A DNA stretch of 12,057 nt from Candidatus Zhuqueibacterota bacterium (lineage in GTDB: Bacteria; Zhuqueibacterota; Zhuqueibacteria; Oceanimicrobiales; Oceanimicrobiaceae): positions 337 through 12,393 of the forward strand of contig JAABYK010000264.1 of the NCBI GenBank assembly GCA_011775825.1, in the 5' to 3' direction. Each line of letters starts with the position of its first letter. The stretch's first letter is position 1. The notes beneath the pieces are model-generated. The model had not been told where the DNA came from and did no database searches. It saw nothing but the letters and a program-made list of their open reading frames with translations. A program made the position numbers and the translations under genes. Below, in pieces: positions 5,948 to 12,057 of this stretch.

Positions 5948-7603
5948 ATGAACTTCGGCTTTATCATCGATAATCGGAAATGTATCGGTTGTCACGCCTG
6001 CACGGTTGCCTGTAAGGCCGAGCATGACATCGCTATTGGAGTCAATCGAACTTGGGTAAAGTATATTGAGAAAGGCGAATTTCCAAGCACCCGCCGGTTC
6101 TTCTCTGTGATGCGATGCAATCATTGTGCGGATGCGCCCTGCGTTGACATTTGTCCCACAGCCGCTCTTTTCAGCAGAGATGATGGCATCGTGGATTTCG
6201 ACAATCGTAGATGCATTGCCTGCAAAGCCTGCATGCAGGCCTGTCCATACGATGCGCTGTACATCGACCCCGACACGCACACCGCCGCGAAGTGCAACTA
6301 CTGCGCTCACCGTGTGGAAATCGGACTCGAGCCGGCGTGCGTGGTCGTCTGCCCGGAACACGCCATCATCTCCGGTGATATGGACAATCCCGATTCCGAA
6401 ATTTCCCAACTGCTGGCTCGCGAGGAGGTGACCGAAAGAAAGGCTGAAAAGGGCACCCAGCCCAAACTTTTCTACATCGATGGCGATGAAGCTTCTCTCA
6501 ATCCAATCTTGACAGAGCCATCCAATTCATATATGTGGAGTTCGCAATCATCGGGGGTGGGCCATTACGCAAAATATGCTGAAAAACGGATGGCCGAATC
6601 GGATCGGGAAGAAATGGCCGCGGAGTTGCAGGAAGGACAAGGTGGCAAAAGGTGGGTAGGAGAGGAGTCGGATGTACTCGTGCCGCCTGGCGACGATGAC
6701 AAGAAGATGCTGCAGAAAGCTTTGCAAGTGGTTAAAGAACGGGCGCGCCGCGTGTATGATGCGCCAAGTGAGGGCGTCGTGTGGGGATGGAAAGTTTCAG
6801 CATACATCTGGACCAAAGCCATCGCCACCGGAGCTTTCTTGATGCCTTTCATGGCAATGACATTCGGATTAGCATCTGTACCGGAGATTGCGCAGTGGCT
6901 TGGCCTTTCGTTTGGTTTGGTCTTTTTGACGGCCACCGGCGTGCTTTTGATCAAGGATTTAGATCAGCCAGCGCGATTCATTTATGTGCTGCTCAGACCG
7001 CATTGGAAGTCATGGCTTGTGCGCGGAGGGTACGCCATTGCATTCTACGGGTTTTGTCTCGCTCTCTGGGGACTTGCAAAATTATTCTCCTGGGACGGTT
7101 TACTGACTTTTGCCTTTTGGGGCAGCGCTCTACTTGCTGTTACCACGGCAGTTTATACCGCATTCTTGTTCGCTCAAGCACGAGGCCGCGATTTTTGGCA
7201 AAGCCCAACACTCTCTTTTCACATGCTGGTTCATGCAGTCTTAGCGGGTGCGGCAGTCTTTGGCATCTTTTCGCCGGTTTTTTCCGGTGCGCCTTCCTGG
7301 AATTACTTTGTGCGCTTGACGTTGACCACGGCGATTGTGATTAATCTCGGTATCATTTTTATCGAACTGTTGACCGCTCACACAACCGAAGACGCAAGAC
7401 GGACGATTCAGATGATCGTCTCAGGCAGATTCAGAATGATGTTTCTGGCTGGCACTCTGTTAATTGGAAATGGCTTGCCGCTGTTGATTATGGGAGTCGC
7501 CGGGACGACACTCTTGCCGTTAGCCGCCGTGGCTGTTCTATTAGGAATGTACATCACAGAACATATTTGGGTGAGGGCGCCGCAGCACATTCCATTGAGT
7601 TAG
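5948..7603 (+). CDS. Fused PsrB-like [4Fe-4S] ferredoxin and NrfD/PsrC-like membrane quinone subunit
   Basis: This 551-residue protein joins two subunits that are usually separate in complex iron-sulfur molybdoenzymes. Residues 1-140 are a DmsB/PsrB-type electron-transfer domain with 16 Cys in four sets: 12/15/18/22, 57/60/65/69, 89/92/95/99 and 116/119/131/135, enough for four [4Fe-4S] clusters. A charged hydrophilic linker (about 141-278) follows. Then come eight predicted membrane helices, near 283-308, 312-335, 355-380, 384-410, 422-445, 452-475, 495-518 and 520-542, as in the NrfD/PsrC family that exchanges electrons with quinone. There is no signal peptide before the ferredoxin domain, so the FeS side should face the cytoplasm. 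GGGAGAAG just before ATG supports the start. The catalytic partner begins 138 bases downstream. The role is electron transfer between the molybdenum subunit and the quinone pool; direction and substrate are not shown by this subunit. Confidence 0.92.
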   Translation: MNFGFIIDNRKCIGCHACTVACKAEHDIAIGVNRTWVKYIEKGEFPSTRRFFSVMRCNHCADAPCVDICPTAALFSRDDGIVDFDNRRCIACKACMQACPYDALYIDPDTHTAAKCNYCAHRVEIGLEPACVVVCPEHAIISGDMDNPDSEISQLLAREEVTERKAEKGTQPKLFYIDGDEASLNPILTEPSNSYMWSSQSSGVGHYAKYAEKRMAESDREEMAAELQEGQGGKRWVGEESDVLVPPGDDDKKMLQKALQVVKERARRVYDAPSEGVVWGWKVSAYIWTKAIATGAFLMPFMAMTFGLASVPEIAQWLGLSFGLVFLTATGVLLIKDLDQPARFIYVLLRPHWKSWLVRGGYAIAFYGFCLALWGLAKLFSWDGLLTFAFWGSALLAVTTAVYTAFLFAQARGRDFWQSPTLSFHMLVHAVLAGAAVFGIFSPVFSGAPSWNYFVRLTLTTAIVINLGIIFIELLTAHTTEDARRTIQMIVSGRFRMMFLAGTLLIGNGLPLLIMGVAGTTLLPLAAVAVLLGMYITEHIWVRAPQHIPLS

Positions 7604-7741
7604 AAAAACGGTAATTTCTCCAAATCGTTTCGTCTTGTTCATCCTGTTATCCTGTCTAATATGAATCCAAGCAGGGACTATGCGTTGACCGTATTTATGA
7701 AAATATGTCCTAAGTCAGAGCACTGAAATCGGAGGTCTGAG
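7604..7741 (+). other. Intergenic spacer with dispersed-repeat-like phrase
   Basis: The 138-base gap between the FeS/NrfD and molybdopterin genes has no ORF or terminator. At 7633-7659 it contains a phrase with a tandem octamer, ATCCTGTT/ATCCTGTC (7641-7656). TCATCCTGTTAATCCTGTC-type phrases recur as intergenic repeats in many unrelated bacterial genomes (from memory, not checked here). GGAGG at 7731-7735 serves the next gene. Confidence 0.45.
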
Positions 7742-10594
7742 ATGTCCAATGCGAACCTGATTGAGAAAATCGCCGAGAAACTGCACCTGATTCCGAACCT
7801 CGATGATGACCTGGGAGCAGAAGTTGAAAGATTGTCCGAACCGGGAAGCCTGAACGACTATCCGCCCCAGGACAGGTGGGACGACTGGGTGGAATACGAG
7901 GCAAAAAGTTGGCCTCGTCGTGATCCCCGACATTACATGATTGTGCCAACCACCTGTTTCAACTGCGAAGCCGGTTGCGGACTTTTGAGCTACATTGACA
8001 AGGAAACGTTGCGCGTCCGGAAGTTCGAGGGCAATCCGTACCATCCGGGCAGCCGCGGTCGGAATTGCGCTAAGGGACCGGCCACCATCAACCAGATCAA
8101 TGACACAGATCGGATTTTGTATCCGCTCAGGCGGGCAGGAAAACGCGGCGAGGGAAAATGGCAAAGAGTGTCCTGGGATGAGGTGCTTGACGACATCGCA
8201 GGCCGCATTCGGACCACTTTGGAAGAAAAACGCAACAACGACATTGTGTACCATGTCGGTCGTCCGGGACACGAAGGTTACGTTGAACGCGTGCTGCAAT
8301 CCTGGGGAGTTGATGGGCACAACAGCCACACCAACATCTGTTCATCCGGGGCTCGATTCGGGTATTCCATCTGGCATTTTTTCGATCGCCCGTCACCGGA
8401 TCATGCGAATGCCAAATTCATCCTACTGATCAGCGCCCATCTGGAGTCCGGCCACTATTTCAATCCGCATGCGCAGAGGATTATCGAAGGGCTGATGAAC
8501 GGCGCCAAACTTGCTGTTTTGGACCCGCGACTCTCCAATACTGCGAGCATGGCTGACTATTGGATGCCTTCGTATCCGGGCAGTGAGGCAGCCATCCTCC
8601 TGGCGACGGCAAACGTCATGCTCGAAGAAAATCTTTACAACGAGGACTTTTTGCGCAACTGGGTGAATTGGCAGACTTATTTGGAAAAGGAAAAACCTCA
8701 GCTCAAAGTCAGCTTCGAAAATTTTGTCGGGGCTTTGAAAGGAGAATACAAGGAATTCACGCCCGAGTTTGCCGAGCAGGAAAGTGGTGTGCCGGCCAAA
8801 ATCATCAGGCAAGCGGCCATCGAGATAGGCAAAGCCGGGACGCAATTTGCGACTCATAATTGGCGCAGTGCGGGCAGCGGTAATCTTGGAGGGTGGGCCG
8901 TTGCTCGCTCCCTGCATTTTTTGAATGTGCTCACTGGCAGCGTCGGAACGGTCGGGGGTACCTCTCCGAGCGGGTGGAACAAATTCAAACCGAACGTCTT
9001 TGACAAACCGCCTGCGCAGAAATTCTGGAATGAACTGCATTGGCCGAAAGAATACCCGCTCGCCCATTACGAATTAAGTTTCCTGTTGCCACATTTCTTG
9101 AAAGACAATCGTGGCAAACTATCGGTGTACTTTACGCGCGTGTTTAATCCGGTCTGGACGTATCCCGATGGCTTCACATGGATCGAGGCCCTGCAAGATG
9201 AAACGAAGATTGGTTTACACGCTGCTTTAACCCCTACGTGGAATGAAACCGCCTATTTTGCTGATTATGTTTTGCCCATGGGCCATGCCAGCGAACGCCA
9301 CGATATACTCAGTTACGAGACGCATTCTGGCATGTGGCTCGCCTTCAGACAACCGGTTCTCCGGGAGGCCGCGCGCAAGATGGCCAAACCCGTGCGGTTC
9401 ACTTATGAGGCCAATCCCGGTGAAGTCTGGGAAGAGGATGAATTCTGGATCGAGCTGTCGTGGCGGATCGATCCGGACGGGAATTTGGGCATCAAAGAGC
9501 ATTTTATGTCGCCATATCGCCAGGGAGAAAAAATCACCATCGATGAGTATTATCAATATATTTTTGAACACGTCCCCGGCTTGACAGAAAAAGCCGGAAC
9601 TGAAAATCTGACGCCCCTGAACTACATGCGCAAGTACGGCGCGTTCGAAGTGGAAGAAACCTCATACAACAAGCATCTCAAGGAATTGTCAAAGGAAGAA
9701 TTGAAAGGCACCAAAGTTGACAAGAAAAATGGCTTGATTACCCGGAAGGGAAAACCGGTTGGAGTCATGGTAGATGGTGTGGCGCGTGCCGGATTTCCTA
9801 CGCCTTCCCGACGACAGGAATTTTACTCGCAAACCCTCATGGATTGGGGCTGGCCGGAGTACAAAATACCCGTCTACATTAAAAGTCACATTCATCCGGA
9901 GACGATTGATCGGGAGGAAGGAGAATTTCCGCTGGTGCCGACATTTCGTCTTCCGACGTTGATTCATTCGCGGTCGGGGAATGCAAAGTGGCTCACAGAA
10001 ATCTCCAATCGAAATCCCCTTTGGATGCATCCCGGAGATGCTCGCCGTCTTGAGATCGCTACCGGGGATTTGGTTCGAGTTAACACCGATATTGGGTATT
10101 TTGTTACTCGCCTCTGGACGACCGAAGGCATGAAACCGGGGGTGGTCGCTTGTTCGCATCATTTGGGACGCTGGAGACGTCATCAGGATCCGGCAGGCAA
10201 TCGCTGGGCCACGAATCTCGTATCCATCGAGAAGACTGAAGAGGGAAGGTGGAAAATGCACCAAGTGGAAGGGATACGGCCCTACAAAAGCGATGATCGG
10301 GACTCAGTGCGAATTTTTTGGAGCGACGGGGGCGTGCATCAAAACATCACCTTTGCGGTGCATCCGGATCCCGTGAGTGGCATGCACTGCTGGCATCAAA
10401 AAGTCCGAATTGAGAAAGCGCATCCAGAGGACAAATATGGAGATATTTTTGTGGACACAAATAAGTCTTTTGAGATTTACAAGGAATGGTTAAAGATGAC
10501 GCGTCCCGCGCCCGGACCGGAAGGGTTACGAAGACCGCTTTGGCTGAATCGACCTCTGAGGCCAGTCGAAGAGATGTTCTATGTTAAATCTTGA
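7742..10594 (+). CDS. Cytoplasmic molybdopterin oxidoreductase, catalytic subunit (SoeA/PsrA-like)
   Basis: This 950-residue DMSO-reductase-family enzyme should be the catalytic partner of the fused FeS/NrfD protein. An N-terminal [4Fe-4S] site is formed by Cys72, Cys75, Cys79 and Cys109 (CFNCEAGCG, then RGRNCAKGPA). The bis-MGD region starts with RVSWDEVLDDIA at 142-153. A Cys200 in HTNICSSGAR is the likely molybdenum ligand and is encoded by TGT. Residues about 376-405 (SAGSGNLGGWAVARSLHFLN) form a cofactor-binding stretch, and the C-terminal MGD domain covers about 725-860, including SHHLGRWRRHQ near 804. There is no twin-arginine signal: the protein begins with an acidic, soluble 65-residue extension, so it probably works in the cytoplasm, as SoeA does. 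GGAGG six bases before ATG fixes the start. Next to a persulfide dioxygenase, sulfite oxidation is an attractive role; polysulfide, thiosulfate or sulfur reduction are alternatives. The family is confident, the substrate is not. Confidence 0.9.
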   Translation: MSNANLIEKIAEKLHLIPNLDDDLGAEVERLSEPGSLNDYPPQDRWDDWVEYEAKSWPRRDPRHYMIVPTTCFNCEAGCGLLSYIDKETLRVRKFEGNPYHPGSRGRNCAKGPATINQINDTDRILYPLRRAGKRGEGKWQRVSWDEVLDDIAGRIRTTLEEKRNNDIVYHVGRPGHEGYVERVLQSWGVDGHNSHTNICSSGARFGYSIWHFFDRPSPDHANAKFILLISAHLESGHYFNPHAQRIIEGLMNGAKLAVLDPRLSNTASMADYWMPSYPGSEAAILLATANVMLEENLYNEDFLRNWVNWQTYLEKEKPQLKVSFENFVGALKGEYKEFTPEFAEQESGVPAKIIRQAAIEIGKAGTQFATHNWRSAGSGNLGGWAVARSLHFLNVLTGSVGTVGGTSPSGWNKFKPNVFDKPPAQKFWNELHWPKEYPLAHYELSFLLPHFLKDNRGKLSVYFTRVFNPVWTYPDGFTWIEALQDETKIGLHAALTPTWNETAYFADYVLPMGHASERHDILSYETHSGMWLAFRQPVLREAARKMAKPVRFTYEANPGEVWEEDEFWIELSWRIDPDGNLGIKEHFMSPYRQGEKITIDEYYQYIFEHVPGLTEKAGTENLTPLNYMRKYGAFEVEETSYNKHLKELSKEELKGTKVDKKNGLITRKGKPVGVMVDGVARAGFPTPSRRQEFYSQTLMDWGWPEYKIPVYIKSHIHPETIDREEGEFPLVPTFRLPTLIHSRSGNAKWLTEISNRNPLWMHPGDARRLEIATGDLVRVNTDIGYFVTRLWTTEGMKPGVVACSHHLGRWRRHQDPAGNRWATNLVSIEKTEEGRWKMHQVEGIRPYKSDDRDSVRIFWSDGGVHQNITFAVHPDPVSGMHCWHQKVRIEKAHPEDKYGDIFVDTNKSFEIYKEWLKMTRPAPGPEGLRRPLWLNRPLRPVEEMFYVKS

Positions 10595-11208
10595 TGTTCA
10601 ACTCTTTTGCGATATTCAACACGTTTGGCAGCGGATCCTGCCACAGCCATTCGGGCTTCATCCAGAAACCGGATAGTACTTTTGAATGGATGATTCGGTT
10701 TTCTAAAGGTTGCGCTTCGTATTCACCTGTTTCGTTTAAGCAGTAGACTACAAAACCGCTCATTATTCGGGTCAATAATCCAGTACTCCCGAACTCGGGC
10801 ATTTTCATATTCAAGGTATTTATCCCGCCAATCTCGTTCGACGCTGTCCGAGGAGACAATTTCTACAATCAAATCGGGCCCACCTTCGACTTCGGTCTCT
10901 CTGATTTCACTGTCATTTTCTTTTGAAATGAATAGCAAATCTGGAATACGACGCAGTCCGGGGCGGAGGCGAACCTGAATGTTATCATCCATGACATGTC
11001 CGAGGTCCTGTTGGCTGACGAAGGATTGAATAATCCAGCCCACGAATCTTGCGATGTTGCCATGCTTAATAGGACTTGGTGAATGCACAATGACCTCCCC
11101 ATCCTTAAATTCTGCTCGAACCTCTTCATCACAAGCTTCTACAAAATCCTCTTCTGTCATCAATTTTGACTCAAGTTCAGTTATTGTCTTTTCTGTAACA
11201 GTAGACAT
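10584..11208 (-). pseudogene. Frameshifted Uma2-family (PD-(D/E)XK nuclease-like) gene
   Basis: The reading frame starts at ATG 11208 (a GTG two codons earlier is less likely by comparison with the neighbour) and runs to the conserved phrase DPNNERF. It then changes frame: the minus strand has TTTT (plus 10752-10755 AAAA) where the intact paralogue has TTT. As sequenced, the product stops at 10723 after 161 residues with the foreign tail CSLLLKRNR. Removing one T restores YCLNETGEYEAQPL and carries the frame through to TAA at 10584-10586. The Uma2 residues PDL, VEIVSS and the Lys of WRDKYLEY all lie before the break. The restored frame's end overlaps the end of the converging molybdopterin gene by 11 bases. 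A sequencing error in the homopolymer is the main alternative to true decay. Confidence 0.85.
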
Positions 11209-11285
11209 TAGCACATTCCATCATTCAAATAATGAGCAAACAGCAATATTATCGGGAATACTGACGGATTAAGTCGACAGCCGTC
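11209..11285. other. Spacer between the two Uma2 copies
   Basis: These 77 bases separate the intact gene's stop from the start of the broken copy. GACGG/CCGTC arms near 11262-11281 could form a weak 5-bp stem, but no T-run follows on the minus strand, so no terminator is called. No RBS of good quality precedes the broken copy's ATG. Confidence 0.4.
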
Positions 11286-11912
11286 TCAAAGATTTATTTT
11301 CAACTCCTTTGCAATATTCAACACATTTGGCAGCGGGTCCTGCCACAGCCATTCGGGCTTCATCCAAAAACCCGGCAAGACTCTTGATTGGAGAATTCCC
11401 TGTTCCAAAGGTTGCGCTTCGTATTCACCCGATTCGTTTAAGCAGTAGATTGCAAATCGCTCGTTGTTCGGGTCAATAATCCAGTACTCCCGAACTCCGG
11501 CATTTTCGTACTCCAGGTATTTGTCGCGCCAATCTCGTTCGACGCTGTCCGAGGAGACGATTTCGACAATTAAATCCGGCGCCCCTTCGATTTCAGTATC
11601 GGTTATTTCGGCTTTATTCCCTGCGCACACAAACATCAGATCCGGGACACGGCGTAATCCGGGTCGAAGCCGCACCTGAAAATTGTCCCCGAGAAACGTT
11701 CCGAGCTTATGTTGATCGACATAAAACTGAAGAATCGATCCTATAAATGCACCGATTCTAACGTGTTTAAAGGAAACAGGTGAATGCACAATGACCTCGC
11801 CATCCTTAAATTCGGCTCGAATGTCTTCGTCACAGAATTCGAGGAACTTCTCTTCTGTCATTGATTTTGATCTGACTTCTCTCAAAGATTCTTCTTTCGT
11901 CAAGACAGACAT
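11286..11912 (-). CDS. Uma2-family endonuclease-like protein (DUF820), intact copy
   Basis: This 208-residue protein has the Uma2 (DUF820) layout, a PD-(D/E)XK-like fold whose cellular role is mostly unknown. The N-terminal helix MTEEKFLEFC leads into AEFKDGEVIVHSP. Then come VRLRPGLRRVPDLMFV (Asp91), PDLIVEIVSSDS (Glu117), RDKYLEYENAGVREYWIID (Lys131) and the C-terminal FWMKPEWLWQDPLPN. Asp91, Glu117 and Lys131 are the expected metal and catalytic positions. The length is normal for the family. ATG at 11912 has GAGG about ten bases upstream. It is followed on the same strand by a diverged, frameshifted copy, so the pair is a tandem duplication. Such genes are often present in many copies per genome; whether they are nucleases of mobile elements or have another role is unsettled. 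Confidence 0.9.
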   Translation of the reverse strand: MSVLTKEESLREVRSKSMTEEKFLEFCDEDIRAEFKDGEVIVHSPVSFKHVRIGAFIGSILQFYVDQHKLGTFLGDNFQVRLRPGLRRVPDLMFVCAGNKAEITDTEIEGAPDLIVEIVSSDSVERDWRDKYLEYENAGVREYWIIDPNNERFAIYCLNESGEYEAQPLEQGILQSRVLPGFWMKPEWLWQDPLPNVLNIAKELKINL

Positions 11913-11960
11913 GATGGATCAGCCTCAATTTTCTTACATATTTTCATTTCTCACTAACTA

Positions 11961-11989
11961 ATGGTAAGCTTTTAACCGAAGGAAATCAA
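11961..11989 (-). promoter_or_regulatory. Candidate promoter of the intact Uma2 gene
   Basis: On the minus strand TTGATT (11989-11984) and TACCAT (11966-11961) are spaced by 17 bases, each matching the sigma-70 consensus at 4 of 6 positions. The -10 box lies about 50 bases upstream of the ATG at 11912. Confidence 0.35.
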
Positions 11990-11996
11990 GGTTTTT

Positions 11997-12057
11997 TTGA
12001 AGCTCGCAACGCTGGCTGCAATCGGATGGGGATGTCTATCGGTTTCTTATAACCAAA
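11997..12057 (+). CDS. Possible first codons of a secreted protein running off the window
   Basis: From TTG at 11997 the plus strand is open to the window end. It would encode 20 residues beginning MKLATLAAIGWGCLSVSY, which looks like the start of a signal peptide, perhaps a lipoprotein with Cys13. AAGG lies about five bases upstream of the TTG. The evidence is thin: a rare start codon, only 61 bases visible, and overlap of its upstream region with the candidate promoter of the divergent Uma2 gene. An ATG at 12026 in another frame gives only eight codons. Confidence 0.22.
   Translation, partial: MKLATLAAIGWGCLSVSYNQ

Noticed and set aside
5852..6409. 185-codon minus-strand ORF over the ferredoxin domain
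   Set aside because: It is antisense to the four-cluster Cys domain, has no recognisable motif and no good ribosome site; a shadow of the real gene.
7916..7925. Arg-Arg at residues 59-60 of the molybdopterin protein as a Tat signal
   Set aside because: It is followed directly by the cluster domain, with no hydrophobic stretch and no cleavage site, and lies too far from the N-terminus.
8339..8341. Selenocysteine at the molybdenum ligand
   Set aside because: The codon is TGT (Cys), and no in-frame TGA occurs within the gene.
10584..11214. Two separate overlapping small genes on the minus strand (10584-10859 and 10723-11214)
   Set aside because: Together they match one Uma2 protein end to end, as the intact neighbour shows; they are one frameshifted gene.
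1..12057. CRISPR arrays, tRNA or rRNA genes, transposases
   Set aside because: No regularly spaced repeats, cloverleaf-like sequence, rRNA segment or transposase motif was seen on either strand.

Overview
The window carries a bacterial chromosome segment with moderate GC and clear Shine-Dalgarno sequences. The gene mix is a right-handed beta-helix surface protein, a glucosyl/mannosyl-glycerate solute pathway, a quinone-linked molybdoenzyme with a fused FeS/NrfD subunit, and Uma2-type nuclease paralogues separated by dispersed repeats. It suggests an uncultured-type environmental bacterium, perhaps of the Calditrichota/KSB1-like or wider FCB group. That placement is inference from gene content only; no rRNA or tRNA gene is present to anchor it.

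Layout. (1) 1-1524, minus: 5' part of a secreted parallel beta-helix protein whose end lies outside the window. (2) 1853-3945, minus: a two-gene operon, gpgS (GT81 glucosyl-3-phosphoglycerate synthase type) followed by an MPGP-family HAD phosphatase. Together they would make glucosylglycerate or mannosylglycerate, a compatible solute. A TTGACA-17-TAACAT promoter and a perfect 8+8 inverted repeat lie in the gpgS leader. (3) 4189-5628, plus: a metallo-beta-lactamase/double-rhodanese protein of the persulfide dioxygenase-sulfurtransferase (CstB-like) type. (4) 5635-5947: an intergenic stretch packed with nested inverted repeats and short tandem repeats. (5) 5948-7603, plus: one polypeptide joining a 4x[4Fe-4S] PsrB-like domain to an eight-helix NrfD/PsrC-like quinone module. 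(6) 7742-10594, plus: its 950-residue molybdopterin catalytic subunit, which has no Tat signal and so is probably cytoplasmic. (7) 10584-11912, minus: two tandem Uma2-family genes, the distal one broken by a +1 frameshift. (8) The last 145 bases hold the upstream region of the intact Uma2 gene and perhaps the first codons of a new plus-strand gene.

How the genes may work together. The central plus-strand block reads as a cytoplasmic sulfur-oxidation module. The MBL-rhodanese protein would turn persulfide into sulfite and/or thiosulfate. The two-subunit molybdoenzyme, whose catalytic subunit faces the cytoplasm, could oxidise sulfite and pass electrons through the FeS domain to the quinone pool, as SoeABC does; it might equally work in reverse as a polysulfide or thiosulfate reductase. 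The substrate cannot be fixed from sequence alone. The solute operon and the Uma2 genes are separate units on the other strand.
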